Positions 17,764 through 27,534 of a stretch of DNA of 64,000 nucleotides are shown one piece after another; positions within the stretch are counted from its first letter, which is position 1; each line of letters starts with the position of its first letter. The translations under genes and the position numbers were made by a program. The notes under the pieces are model-generated. The model was not told the DNA's origin and did no database searches. It worked only from the letters and a program-made list of their open reading frames with translations. Source of the DNA: Clostridium aminobutyricum (GTDB taxonomy: Bacteria; Bacillota; Clostridia; Peptostreptococcales; Anaerovoracaceae); contig NZ_JAFJZZ010000006.1 in assembly GCF_017255415.1 (NCBI RefSeq), positions 62,001 through 126,000 on the forward strand. Reading direction: 5' to 3'.

Positions 17764-20148
17764 TTACTTTCGTTCTACGTTGATTAAGCTTGGATACAAA
17801 TAGACCGAATTCAAATCCGAGGGATGAATGGTATTTCCTGTGGAATCTGTAGAGGCCAATTCAATTGGCTTCACTACCCCGCCGCCATCTGAAATAACAG
17901 TAGTGCTTGAGTCCGAAGCCGCTTGCACTGCTTGATATAAAAATTCCCAGACCTGTTCTCCTGCTTTTTCATTCAAGTAACCTGTAATTAGCTGATATCC
18001 GTTATCAAGCTTGACCTTCACCTGTCCCGAAAGTTCTTCTTCAGAAACTTGCATGACAATTTTTCGGGATGAGGAAACATACTCTGTTCCGATATCCTTA
18101 TCACTCGTATTCTTCAGCCAAAAACAATTCATTAATCCGGCTCGGTTGCCTCCCACTAAAGCGCCTCCGCTGTTGGAGCAATTCACTTCTCCCGCATTGT
18201 AAGACATCTGTATGCTGGCATAGTTAAGCCCTACCAGTCCGCCTGCGAAACTGCTTCCTTTTACTTTACCGATGTTGTAACTGCTATAGATTTTGTCCTT
18301 GCTCAATCCGGCGAGACCGCCTACATTGGTATTGGCTGTTATTGCACCGTCATTATAGCATTTTGATAGCCGGCCCTCTCCGGTATTTTGATACCCTACA
18401 ATACCGCCTGCTTCCGAATCGGCCACTACTTTGCCTTTATTATAGCAGCGTTCTATGCTTCCTTCATTACTGCCTGCGATGCCACCCGAGGCTTTCCCCG
18501 TGATTTGGCCTGTATTATAGCAATCATAAATTTTCGTTTTACTTCCTTTAGCGTATCCGGCAATTCCTCCATTGCTCCCCTCACCGGAAAGCGTTCCTGT
18601 ATTGTAACAAGATTTTATGTAAAGGGAATAAGCATCTCCATCTGCATAGCCGACAATCCCTCCCGCATAATCCCCAAGACTGCTGACCTCACCTGTATTG
18701 CTGCACCCATCTATATTTACAGTCATGCTGGAAGTTGCTAAATATCCAATGATACCGCCCGTTCTTGCTTTGCCCGACACATTGCCCTTATTGGCACACC
18801 CCTTCACTGCATCACCTTCAAGACTTGCACTGCCTACAATTCCTCCGACATTGGAGCCACTGCCGGTTACTTTTCCTTTATTCACGTTGCTTTTTAAAGT
18901 TTTTGTCGTATAGCCAACAATCCCTCCAACATTAGTAGACCCACTTACATCTGAACTTGAACCCAAAACGCAATTGATCACTTCTCCTGAGTTATACCCG
19001 ACAATACCACCAACATAGACTCCTCCCTTTATGGAAGAACTCTCTAACGTTAGATCCTCTACACTGCCGCTCGCATCCACATTGCCAAACAAACCCACAT
19101 ATTCGGCAGTGTCACTCTTAGGCCCATACACGCCCGAAATGGTAAAACCGCTTATCGTATGTCCATCCCCGTCAAAAATACCGTCAAAGGGTTTATCCTT
19201 TGTTCCGATTGGTACAAAGTTTCCCTCACTCCAATTTGTTTCGCTCGTCGTCTTACTTGGCACAACGGTTGCAAAGTCCGATTTTATTTTGATATCGCTC
19301 GTTAAAATAAAGCAGCTCCCATCTGTCGCATGCTCCCTCACATGGTTGAGCTGTGCTTCTGTATTGATCTGATACGGATCGTTTCTGGTGCCCGTTCCAA
19401 ATGTGAACGCTCCTTCTGAAACGGAATGCACCTTCTGACAGCCGGCATCACCGATCGCCACCGCAGGGGATGTGGTAGTTGCCGTGGTCGATTTCCCCGG
19501 TCCTGCAATCACGCTTTCTTTCTTTTTTACATTTAATAGCAAGGTCGCGGCTTCTGCTCTGGTAAGCGCCATGGTCGGCCTAAAGTTCCCTTCCGTGTCT
19601 CCTTGCATGTATCCTTTCTGGAACATCAGATTGACATAAGGCAGTGCCCAGTCCCCTATTTCCGCTGCATCTTTCGCGGATTGAGCCGTTTTAGTCGTAT
19701 CCAGATCGCTTGCTGGAATGACCGAAGCCACCACCTTTGCAGCTTCCTGTCTTGAAATCATTTGGCCGATTCCGAAGGTTCCGTCTTGATACCCTGACGT
19801 AATTCCTGCCTCCACGGCGGTTTTAATGGTCGGTACATACCATTCAATGGGATCTACATCCTTAAAAGAAATCACCGTATTGGCGGTGTCGGGAACTGTA
19901 GTCAACACATTAGAAATCAGTTTATAGAATTCTTCCCGTTTCATCAGATTATCCGGCAAGAAATACCCCTCCGGATAACCACCGACAATCCCAAGCCCCG
20001 CAGCCTCATTAATAATGGCTTCTCCCCAATGCCCACCGGTATCCGTAAACTTGTCCGTCGCGGCCTCCGCTGTCCCACCATTTACAAGTACAGTGGTCAT
20101 AACCATCACCGCCGAAACGAAGACAGGCAATATTTTTTTCTTCATCAT
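17764..20148 (-). CDS. SLH protein with GLUG-type beta-helix repeats (putative adhesin)
   Basis: 794 residues. Signal peptide MMKKKILPVFVSAVMVMTTVLVNGGTAEA. Three SLH domains at about 30-220 (WGEAIINEAAGLGIVGGYPEGYF, ITSGYQDGTFG, YMQGDTEGNFRPTMALTRAEAA). From about 255 onward it begins with GTRNDPYQINTEAQLNHV, the usual lead-in to GLUG repeats, followed by many copies of a VGGIVGYNSG-type unit with C-Y-N-x-G in between. GLUG repeats form right-handed beta-helices in surface adhesins and IgA-protease-like proteins. Located on the cell surface. GGAGG lies 8 bases before the first ATG. It is transcribed divergently from the acyltransferase gene. Confidence 0.85.
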   Translation of the reverse strand: MMKKKILPVFVSAVMVMTTVLVNGGTAEAATDKFTDTGGHWGEAIINEAAGLGIVGGYPEGYFLPDNLMKREEFYKLISNVLTTVPDTANTVISFKDVDPIEWYVPTIKTAVEAGITSGYQDGTFGIGQMISRQEAAKVVASVIPASDLDTTKTAQSAKDAAEIGDWALPYVNLMFQKGYMQGDTEGNFRPTMALTRAEAATLLLNVKKKESVIAGPGKSTTATTTSPAVAIGDAGCQKVHSVSEGAFTFGTGTRNDPYQINTEAQLNHVREHATDGSCFILTSDIKIKSDFATVVPSKTTSETNWSEGNFVPIGTKDKPFDGIFDGDGHTISGFTISGVYGPKSDTAEYVGLFGNVDASGSVEDLTLESSSIKGGVYVGGIVGYNSGEVINCVLGSSSDVSGSTNVGGIVGYTTKTLKSNVNKGKVTGSGSNVGGIVGSASLEGDAVKGCANKGNVSGKARTGGIIGYLATSSMTVNIDGCSNTGEVSSLGDYAGGIVGYADGDAYSLYIKSCYNTGTLSGEGSNGGIAGYAKGSKTKIYDCYNTGQITGKASGGIAGSNEGSIERCYNKGKVVADSEAGGIVGYQNTGEGRLSKCYNDGAITANTNVGGLAGLSKDKIYSSYNIGKVKGSSFAGGLVGLNYASIQMSYNAGEVNCSNSGGALVGGNRAGLMNCFWLKNTSDKDIGTEYVSSSRKIVMQVSEEELSGQVKVKLDNGYQLITGYLNEKAGEQVWEFLYQAVQAASDSSTTVISDGGGVVKPIELASTDSTGNTIHPSDLNSVYLYPSLINVERK

Positions 20149-20249
20149 CTTCCAATCCTCCCTCTACATGATGTAAAAGTCGATACTTTTCTTTCCTTCT
20201 GTATTCCGTTCTTTCTTATTTCCATCATTTTGTAAATGAATTCATATTA

Positions 20250-20278
20250 ATTATAGCTTCAATAAGGCCAAGTGTCTA
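20250..20278 (-). promoter_or_regulatory. Sigma-70-type promoter of the SLH/GLUG gene
   Basis: Minus strand: -35 TAGACA (20273-20278), 17-bp spacer, -10 TATAAT (20250-20255). Confidence 0.6.
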
Positions 20279-20284
20279 TTGTTA

Positions 20285-20313
20285 TTGTACTCCCGGTCTT
20301 CTGATGGTAATAT
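20285..20313 (+). promoter_or_regulatory. Sigma-70-type promoter of the acyltransferase gene
   Basis: -35 TTGTAC (20285-20290), 17-bp spacer, -10 TAATAT (20308-20313). It lies back to back with the promoter of the divergent SLH/GLUG gene, only 7 bp apart. Confidence 0.5.
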
Positions 20314-20423
20314 ATACCTATAGTTCTAAATGCCCGCGATTCTGTCTTTAGCTTTGTGCAACCGTTTGGCAATTTTGGGGAAGACTATATATTATTTTAA
20401 AATCTGAGGTGTGTGAGAAACCT

Positions 20424-21647
20424 ATGAAGAAGCGATTAATTCATTATGATTTATTACGTATATTTGCAGCTTATTTGATTGTCATGCTGCATCTTTCTGT
20501 CCAATATATCCGGCAGGCCCCTGCTTCCTTTGAAGCATACACGCAATGGGAGTATGCCATTGCCTTTTCTGCCTTTTCCAGAATCGGTGTTCCGATTTTC
20601 ATCATGCTCAGTGGTCTATTTTTATTAAATCCAGATAAAAATATTTCTATTTCGGCGATTTTTACGAAATATTTGCCCAAAATAGTTCTGCTGTTCATCG
20701 CTTGGTCTTTTTTTTATGCATTTGCCGAGCAAGATTTCTACCGTCAGGTTTGGGCTTCCGATTTTCACTTTCAGAAGTGCTGGCATGACATGGACCAACA
20801 ACTCTTTTGGCATTCTGTCCTGCGGGGGAATTATCACATGTGGTATCTCTACATGCTTGCGGGGCTTTACCTGATCACCCCTTTCGTCCGCATTATTGCT
20901 GCCCATGCGACGAAGCGGCAATTCTGCTATTTTATGGGGTTATGCATATTGATTACGTTCGTCACTAAATTCAATGATAGTTTATGGAAGTTAAAGCCGC
21001 TGTCTGAAACCTTAGACACACTTTCTCTTACGTTTGCCTTTGGCTATGTCGGCTACTTTCTCGCAGGCTATTTTTTAGATAAGATATTCTCAGACTCCGC
21101 ATCTGATTTGGCGGTTTCTCAATCAACAGAGGCGGCTGCTCTACACGATTGGAAAACCTTTTGTCAGGTTATTTTCAATAAACTTAAACAAAAACTAGAT
21201 AAGCTGAATAAATACGCAATACTCATTTACCTTTTAGGGGCGGGGGCTTTTTTCTTTACAGTTGCCTGGACGGTTCATGCCAATCCTATGTTTGGCTTCC
21301 GTTTTCCAGAGTTGATTTTATTCAGCAATTATTCTCCTACTGTATTTTTAATGAGTTTTGCTGTTTTTACGTTTACAGCCAGATTGAAGCATCTTCAATT
21401 TCCGCGGTTTTTGCGGATTATAGCGAAGAAGCTTCCTAAATATATGCTGTTGGTCTATATGATCCATCCTTTTTTTATAGTGGAAGCACGCAGAGGAGGA
21501 CTTTTACTGGATAGCACTTCTGCCTTCTCACTTCCTTTTAATGCGTTTATTGTTTTTTTGATTAGTTTGGTAATCAGCATCGTGTTACAGCAAATTTATG
21601 AAGGATTTCGGCGTATCAGTAAATGGATTATTAAATACATCCGCTAG
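20424..21647 (+). CDS. Acyltransferase family 3 membrane protein
   Basis: About 407 residues from the ATG at 20424 (GAGGTG upstream). MKKRLIHYDLLRIFAAYLIVMLHL contains the conserved His of acyltransferase-3 proteins, and about ten hydrophobic segments follow (SRIGVPIFIMLSGLFLL, HMWYLYMLAGLYLITPFVR, MLLVYMIHPFFI). These integral membrane enzymes O-acetylate or succinylate cell-wall glycans, capsular polysaccharide or teichoic-type polymers. Between two SLH genes, it could modify the secondary wall polymer that SLH domains bind, where pyruvyl or acetyl groups matter. That role is inferred from position only. Confidence 0.82.
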   Translation: MKKRLIHYDLLRIFAAYLIVMLHLSVQYIRQAPASFEAYTQWEYAIAFSAFSRIGVPIFIMLSGLFLLNPDKNISISAIFTKYLPKIVLLFIAWSFFYAFAEQDFYRQVWASDFHFQKCWHDMDQQLFWHSVLRGNYHMWYLYMLAGLYLITPFVRIIAAHATKRQFCYFMGLCILITFVTKFNDSLWKLKPLSETLDTLSLTFAFGYVGYFLAGYFLDKIFSDSASDLAVSQSTEAAALHDWKTFCQVIFNKLKQKLDKLNKYAILIYLLGAGAFFFTVAWTVHANPMFGFRFPELILFSNYSPTVFLMSFAVFTFTARLKHLQFPRFLRIIAKKLPKYMLLVYMIHPFFIVEARRGGLLLDSTSAFSLPFNAFIVFLISLVISIVLQQIYEGFRRISKWIIKYIR

Positions 21648-21672
21648 CAGCTTGTCTTCTTGTTGTATTTTG

Positions 21673-21701
21673 TTGAATTCCCTGAAATTAGATGATAAAA
21701 T
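21673..21701 (+). promoter_or_regulatory. Sigma-70-type promoter of the large SLH adhesin
   Basis: -35 TTGAAT (21673-21678), 17-bp spacer, -10 TAAAAT (21696-21701), about 50 bp before the start codon at 21753. Confidence 0.6.
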
Positions 21702-21752
21702 ATAGTTGATTACTAAAATTTTCATGTGTATTTACAAGAGGGGGAAATTAAT

Positions 21753-24700
21753 ATGAGAATCTCAGGCTGCAATTCGCTTATGCGATGTCTAGTCTTCTTT
21801 TTGGCATTCATACTTGCCATTCCGATCATTTCAGTGCCTACAGCCGTTCATGCTGCAAGCCTCAGTGATATAAGAGATCATTGGGCAGAACAGTATATAA
21901 AAACAGCTGTCTCAAAGGGTTTTGTATCCGGTTATCCGGATGCCACTTTTCGTCCTGACAAGGATGTCTCGCGTGCGGAATTTACCAGCATGATTAACAA
22001 GGCCTTAGAAAATACCGGTACTGCATCCATCTCCTTTACCGATGTTCCTTCCAACGAATGGTATTATAAAGATATACAAAAGGGGATGTCTGCGTCTTTC
22101 GTAGGGGGCTATGATGATAATACGTTTCGTCCAAATTCGCCTGTTACCAGACAGGAAGCGGCGGTGATGTTATCACGAATTATTCCTACTTACGGCAACT
22201 CGGCCAATCTCCAAACTTATTCTGACTCTACTTCTGTATCCGATTGGGCAACGACAGCCATGTCCAAGGTATGCTCGAAAGGATACATGGGGGCCTATAA
22301 AGACGGAAAGCTTCACCCGTTGGACAATTTAACCCGGGCTCAAACGGCAAAAATACTGTGCGATATTTTAAATTCGGAAACGATTGCTTCCGGCACAACA
22401 ACAGTACGTTCTACCGGCACAACTCTGTCGAACCGCATTTATACCAATGATGTTGTCCTTCACTCAGATTTAGGGGATGGGGAAGCAACTCTTTCGAACT
22501 GTGTTGTGCTCGGTACTCTCTATGTGTACGGAGGGGGAGCTAATACGGTCACCGTTAAAAATTCACGAATTGCCAACGCCATAGTGGAAAAAAGTTCTTC
22601 CTCCGTTCGGCTTTTAGCATCAGGGGAATCTGTTATTGCAAACGCGACAACAGGAAAAACCGCTATTCTGGAAACATCAAGTTTGACCGGCGGAATCTAT
22701 GGAACCGGTTATAATTTGGTTAATATAAAAGGCTCCGCAGATACCACTTTAAAGGGCAGTTTCGTACGAGTGAACGTCATCGGGACTTCCGCTAATGTGG
22801 AGCTGGCGTCTGGCGCAATCACCACTTTAACGGTGGACTCTTCCGGTAAAAACTCTGATATTACCATCGGGAGCAACGCCCGTGTAACAACGGCAAATGT
22901 CAACGGTGCTGCCGCTTTTCATGGGTCGGGAACCATTAACACCATGAATGCCAACACAGCCGACATCACTTATGAAACGAAACCTACAAGTATAAAAGGT
23001 TCCTATAATCCTGGACTCGGAAGCGGCACTCTGAGTAACAGCAGTGTCAGTATTACTCCGAAAAACGGGGCCACCAATGTGGATGTGGATGAACAGATTG
23101 TTCTGACATTCAACGCTGCTATTACAAAGTATAACGGTACCGCTTTGACGAGCAGCAATATTGACGATGTTATTAAAGTACGCAAAAAAACCTCTGCCGG
23201 CTCGGAAATAGACTTTAGTGCTTCTATCAACAGTGCAAAAAAAGTAATTACTATTACACCGGATGATGATCTTGATGAAGATACAAAGTATTACGTCACC
23301 ATCGATAAAAATGCATTAAAGATCGGCAGCAGCGCAAATTCTGCTTTTTCTTCCTATTTCACAACAGGAGACGGTTCCGGAGGTTCCTCTACGATAAACG
23401 GTATTACTATCTCTCCGAAAAAGGGAGCGACTAATATTGATGTGGATACCAAGATAACACTGACGTTTGACAGTGCAGTGACTAAATATAATGGAAGTGC
23501 TTTATCCAGCAGCAATATCCCGGATATAGTAGAACTGCATAAAAAAACCGAATCGGGTACGGAAATTGACTGTTCAGCCTCCATCAACAGCTCAAAGAAA
23601 ACCATTACCCTAACACCAAAGGATAATTTGGATGAGGATACAAAATATTATGTAACCATTGATAAGAATACCCTTAAAATTGATGGCACAGGGAATAGTG
23701 CATTTTCTTCTTACTTTACAACCGATGATGAGTCCAATAGCAGCGTCACCTATTCTCCAAAAAATGGTGCAACAGGTGTGAGCAGTAACATCAATCCAAC
23801 CATTTCATTTTCCAAGGCTGTTGAGACTTATGCTGGTAAGACGGTTGCCAATTCCTATTTGGACAGCGATGTGATTATCTTTCGGGAAGGAAGCTCCAGC
23901 GGCACAAAAGTACCGTTCGACGCAATTATTAATTCCTCAAAAAAGACGATTACTATTGAACCAAAATCCAAACTGAAAGAAGGTCAAAAATATTATCTGG
24001 CCATTGTCAGTAAGCAATTTCGAACACAGTCGGGGCAAACCAATATTGCAGCGAGCAGCGTGACTTGGACGACGGCCACCAACATGGATACCAGTGCCAT
24101 TGATACAGCGATTACCCGTGCCAACAACGCCAAATCCGGAGTGGTTGTCAGCAACGACGGTTCGGAGTATTTTTCAACTGTTTATTGGGTGACCCAAGCG
24201 CAGATGAATGCTTTAAATTCGGCGATTTCGACAGCGACATCTGCGAAATCTACCGCAACGACTACGGCGCAGGTCCAAAATGCCGTAACGGCTCTGGATA
24301 CGGCCACGGCAGCCTTTACGAGCAGTAAAAAGCCGGGGATAAAAGCTCAAGTAAATACGACCATTCTGCAGTCGGCGATTTCAAATGCAAAAAATGCCAA
24401 AGAGGGCATCGAGATCAGCGCAGACGGATTTGAATTGGCTCCCGATAAAAAATGGGTAACGCAGCAGATCATGAATGACTTGAACAATGCCATAAGTACG
24501 GCCGAAGCACAGATCAAGACGGTGGATAAGGCCACTGATGTCAGTGCCTATACGATAACGTTGAACACTGCGGTAGATACTTTTAAAACAAAAATTTCTT
24601 ACGGGAATAAGGCCAATAAAGCGAGCCTGCAAAACGCAATAAATGAGGCAAATCAGATGCTTAGCACGGTGGACGCCCTCGCCGATAGTGCCGCTCAGGT

Positions 24701-24878
24701 TCCTCAGGGGAAAAAGTGGGTGACACAAGCAGAATATAATGCATTGGGAACGGCCATCAGTTCTGCCGAAGCTGTGAATAACAAGAAAACCGCTACTCAG
24801 GCAGAAGTGGATACTATGACCACAACGTTAAAAGCTGCTACGCAGTCTTTCCCTATTAAAGAGGGTACGGCCATATAA
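21753..24878 (+). CDS. Large SLH surface protein with Ig-like and helical repeats
   Basis: About 1041 residues from the ATG at 21753 (GAGGGGG upstream). A signal peptide (cleavage near AVHAAS) is followed by three SLH domains to about residue 210 (VSGYPDATFRPDKDVSRAEF, FVGGYDDNTFRPNSPVTRQEA). A beta-rich, Thr/Ser/Asn-rich segment follows to about 425, then three Ig-like repeats (Big_5-like), each opening with an ITPKNGATNVDVD-type motif and ending YYVTIDKN, encoded near 23043, 23403 and 23745. The C-terminus has three helical FIVAR-like repeats (VTQAQMNALNSAIS type). This is a rod-like wall-anchored adhesin or scaffold. Confidence 0.85.
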   Translation: MRISGCNSLMRCLVFFLAFILAIPIISVPTAVHAASLSDIRDHWAEQYIKTAVSKGFVSGYPDATFRPDKDVSRAEFTSMINKALENTGTASISFTDVPSNEWYYKDIQKGMSASFVGGYDDNTFRPNSPVTRQEAAVMLSRIIPTYGNSANLQTYSDSTSVSDWATTAMSKVCSKGYMGAYKDGKLHPLDNLTRAQTAKILCDILNSETIASGTTTVRSTGTTLSNRIYTNDVVLHSDLGDGEATLSNCVVLGTLYVYGGGANTVTVKNSRIANAIVEKSSSSVRLLASGESVIANATTGKTAILETSSLTGGIYGTGYNLVNIKGSADTTLKGSFVRVNVIGTSANVELASGAITTLTVDSSGKNSDITIGSNARVTTANVNGAAAFHGSGTINTMNANTADITYETKPTSIKGSYNPGLGSGTLSNSSVSITPKNGATNVDVDEQIVLTFNAAITKYNGTALTSSNIDDVIKVRKKTSAGSEIDFSASINSAKKVITITPDDDLDEDTKYYVTIDKNALKIGSSANSAFSSYFTTGDGSGGSSTINGITISPKKGATNIDVDTKITLTFDSAVTKYNGSALSSSNIPDIVELHKKTESGTEIDCSASINSSKKTITLTPKDNLDEDTKYYVTIDKNTLKIDGTGNSAFSSYFTTDDESNSSVTYSPKNGATGVSSNINPTISFSKAVETYAGKTVANSYLDSDVIIFREGSSSGTKVPFDAIINSSKKTITIEPKSKLKEGQKYYLAIVSKQFRTQSGQTNIAASSVTWTTATNMDTSAIDTAITRANNAKSGVVVSNDGSEYFSTVYWVTQAQMNALNSAISTATSAKSTATTTAQVQNAVTALDTATAAFTSSKKPGIKAQVNTTILQSAISNAKNAKEGIEISADGFELAPDKKWVTQQIMNDLNNAISTAEAQIKTVDKATDVSAYTITLNTAVDTFKTKISYGNKANKASLQNAINEANQMLSTVDALADSAAQVPQGKKWVTQAEYNALGTAISSAEAVNNKKTATQAEVDTMTTTLKAATQSFPIKEGTAI

Positions 24879-24925
24879 AGAATTGATCCCTTAAGCGGAA
24901 CTTTCTTACGATACAAAAAATAAAA

Positions 24926-24975
24926 GGGTACGCCCAGTATGGATTCAACTCCATAGTAGGCGTACCTATTTTCAT
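24926..24975. terminator. Bidirectional terminator between convergent genes
   Basis: Long inverted repeat GGTACGCC ... GGCGTACC with an inner TATGGA/TCCATA stem. T-rich tracts flank both sides, between the plus-strand SLH gene and the minus-strand ECF transporter operon. Confidence 0.8.
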
Positions 24976-24995
24976 GTCCTTCAGGTCTTTTTCCT

Positions 24996-25826
24996 TTAAA
25001 ACGGATACCAAAATACCGCGCCGATGCTTGTCTTGAGTGCGACTCCGTAAACGAAAACCAGTATCGATAAGACAGCAAACAGCATATCCGTCTTTGACAA
25101 CGGTTTTCTGTGATACCAGGTTCTTTTCTTATTTTTCCCAAAGCCTCTCAAATCCATCGCATTGGATATGGCCTCAATTCTGCTGAGTGAAGAAAGCAGC
25201 AGCGGGATCATTACCGTTCCGTAATTTTTCAGTCTTACAAAGATGTTTGCATCTCCTTTTTGAAACGCCACCCCTCTTGCTTCCTGCGCTTGAATAATAT
25301 GGTCCACTTCTGCCTTCACATCCGGGATGTACCGCAGTGCGATACTGACCGCATAGGCGATTTTATAAGACACCCCAAGCCGATTGATGCTGCAGGCAAA
25401 GCTGCTCGGGTGAGTTGTAAAAATAAACAGGATCGTCATCGGGATCATGCATACGTATTTCAGCGCTAAGGTCATGCAATAAAACAAGGTTTCATAGGTA
25501 ATCGAATAAACGCCGCCCAATGAAAACAGATCGGTATGGCTTCCTGCCAACTTGGAGCCGAACTCCGGCGTTACAATCATTAAGAAAATCGAGTTGAAAA
25601 TTGTGAACACCAAGATGAAGGCAAAAAACGGCCAGATTGCTTTATTGGGAAGCTTCGATGCTTTCAGCATGGCAAGACCTAAAAGCAGCACGCCGATGAA
25701 TACCCTCGCATCCATAAACGCGAAAACAAAAGCAGTCCATGCGACCAGCATCAACAGCTTTATACTGCCATCCAACCGGTGAAAAATCGAATTCCGCTCA
25801 ATATATAGTGCACCGCTTTTACTCAT
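24996..25826 (-). CDS. ECF transporter T component (EcfT/CbiQ family)
   Basis: About 276 residues from the ATG at 25826, which lies 8 bp inside the ATPase gene behind AGGAGG. Several hydrophobic helices and two short motifs typical of the T subunit are present, ALRYIPDVKAEVDHIIQAQEARG and MDLRGFG; their Ala-Arg-Gly cores dock the ATPases. It couples ATP hydrolysis to tilting of the substrate-binding S subunit. It belongs to a three-gene operon S - double ATPase - T. The substrate is set by the S component and is unknown. The S/A/T order matches UPF0397-type ECF systems. Confidence 0.88.
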   Translation of the reverse strand: MSKSGALYIERNSIFHRLDGSIKLLMLVAWTAFVFAFMDARVFIGVLLLGLAMLKASKLPNKAIWPFFAFILVFTIFNSIFLMIVTPEFGSKLAGSHTDLFSLGGVYSITYETLFYCMTLALKYVCMIPMTILFIFTTHPSSFACSINRLGVSYKIAYAVSIALRYIPDVKAEVDHIIQAQEARGVAFQKGDANIFVRLKNYGTVMIPLLLSSLSRIEAISNAMDLRGFGKNKKRTWYHRKPLSKTDMLFAVLSILVFVYGVALKTSIGAVFWYPF

Positions 25827-27519
25827 AGGCTGCACCTCCTGTTACCCGTCGCGTAAAATAAGCAATAAACGAGCTTAAATCCTCTACGCCGAATAATCGG
25901 CCCATTTTTTCGATGGAAGTGTGTTTTAAGTTTGCTCTTTCAATCAGGTCCTGATCGGATAGGATGTTGTCCATGGTATCCTGCCTCACCACTCTTCCGC
26001 CGGAAAGGACCACCCCTCTGTCTGCATATTCCAGCGCGAGGTGCATATCGTGAGTAATCAGCAGGATGGATACGCCGCTTGCCTTAATGTTGGATAAATA
26101 TTGCATGAACTCACGGTAACTGGTATAGTCCTGCCCGGCCGTCGGCTCGTCTAGGATGATAATGTTCGGCCCCATCGCCAAAATAGAAGCAATCGTCAAT
26201 CGCTTCTTCTGTCCGTAACTGAGCGAAGCAACCGGCCAATTTCGATAGTCTTCTAATCCGCAGATGCGCAGGGCTTCGTTTACGGCCTCTTCCACCTTCG
26301 CCTCTGAAAATCCAATATTCCTAGGGCCAAAAGCAATTTCATCAAAGATCATCGTTTTCGTAATCATATGATTGGGATTTTGCATTACATAGCCTATTGT
26401 CGATGCACGTTTTTTAATGGACCAACCATCGATACATTCCCCTTGATAATACATATGCCCCTCTTGATACTTTGCAAGTCCCGAGATGGCTTTGAGCAGC
26501 GTTGATTTGCCGGCACCGTTGTTTCCGACGACAGCAATCATCTCTCCTTTCTTCACATCAAAGGTGATGTCCTGTATTGTATAGGGGTCTTCTTTATAAT
26601 ATTTATAGGACACTTTTTCTATTTTAAGCAGCTCCTCCGTTGGGTTTACTTTTTCATCGAAAGAGTCGTCCATGAAGCAGGTTAGGACTTGATCTCTAAA
26701 CTTGATCGTATGCTCGATTTCCGATATTTTATCTTCAAGCTTCAGCTCTGCACCGCAAAATTTAAGCATCTCAACATAAAGCGGCTGCCGCAGTCCCATC
26801 TGGGGAAGTTTCCCGCTTGCAAGCAATTCGTCAGGCGTACCGTTAAAGGCTATTCTACCTTCATCCATGATAACCACCCGATCAAATCCATGCTCCAAGA
26901 CGTCTTCAATTCGGTGCTCAATAACCAGAATGGTTTTTTTCTCTTTATCGCGAAGCATACTGATGGTCTCCATCGCCTTCTTGCCGCTGGCCGGGTCTAA
27001 ATTCGCCAAAGGTTCGTCAAATAACAAAATAGGCGCCTTCATTGCGAGGATTCCCGCAATAGCCACCTTTTGTTTCTGTCCCCCGCTTAGACTGTCGGGA
27101 GGAGTATTCTTTTGTGCAAGCATATCTACCAAATCCAGTGCCATATCAGACAACCGATGCATTTCTTTCGTTGGGACGCAGTCATTTTCCAGTGCGAAGG
27201 CTGCATCTTCTCCTGCGGACAGGCCTACAAACTGGCAGTCTTGGTCTTGCAGGATCGTCCCCACGTGACTGCCCATCTCGAAGAGCGAATGGTCCGACGG
27301 CACCTCTCCATTTACCTGTATCTCACCGCTTAAATCGCCCTTATAGGTATACGGAATCAGCCCATTGATACAATGAGCTAATGTGGACTTGCCGCTTCCG
27401 CTCCTGCCGGTGATTAACACCTTTTCGCCTTCTTCAATTGCCAAATCGATATGGTTCAGCGTATATTCACTCAAGTTATTATATTTAAATGAAAAATCGT
27501 TCAATGAAATAATCTTCAT
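25819..27519 (-). CDS. ECF transporter double ATPase (fused A1-A2)
   Basis: 566 residues made of two ABC ATPase domains in one chain. Domain 1 (about 1-235): Walker A GRSGSGKST, signature LSGGQKQK, Walker B ILLFDEPLANLDP. Domain 2 (about 290-530): Walker A GNNGAGKST, signature LSYGQKKR, Walker B IIILDEPTAGQDY. Both sites look catalytically complete. A linker of about 55 residues separates them and a C-terminal tail of about 30 follows. Fused ATPases of this type partner UPF0397-like S components. The gene starts 15 bp after the S component and overlaps the T component by 8 bp, so stoichiometric, coupled expression is likely. Cytosolic face of the membrane. Confidence 0.9.
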   Translation of the reverse strand: MKIISLNDFSFKYNNLSEYTLNHIDLAIEEGEKVLITGRSGSGKSTLAHCINGLIPYTYKGDLSGEIQVNGEVPSDHSLFEMGSHVGTILQDQDCQFVGLSAGEDAAFALENDCVPTKEMHRLSDMALDLVDMLAQKNTPPDSLSGGQKQKVAIAGILAMKAPILLFDEPLANLDPASGKKAMETISMLRDKEKKTILVIEHRIEDVLEHGFDRVVIMDEGRIAFNGTPDELLASGKLPQMGLRQPLYVEMLKFCGAELKLEDKISEIEHTIKFRDQVLTCFMDDSFDEKVNPTEELLKIEKVSYKYYKEDPYTIQDITFDVKKGEMIAVVGNNGAGKSTLLKAISGLAKYQEGHMYYQGECIDGWSIKKRASTIGYVMQNPNHMITKTMIFDEIAFGPRNIGFSEAKVEEAVNEALRICGLEDYRNWPVASLSYGQKKRLTIASILAMGPNIIILDEPTAGQDYTSYREFMQYLSNIKASGVSILLITHDMHLALEYADRGVVLSGGRVVRQDTMDNILSDQDLIERANLKHTSIEKMGRLFGVEDLSSFIAYFTRRVTGGAAYE

Positions 27520-27534
27520 AGATCTATTCGTCCT

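Noticed and set aside
18200-19000. Regular repeats that look like a repeat array at DNA level.
   Set aside because: They are in-frame GLUG protein repeats of unequal sequence inside a coding region, not CRISPR spacers.
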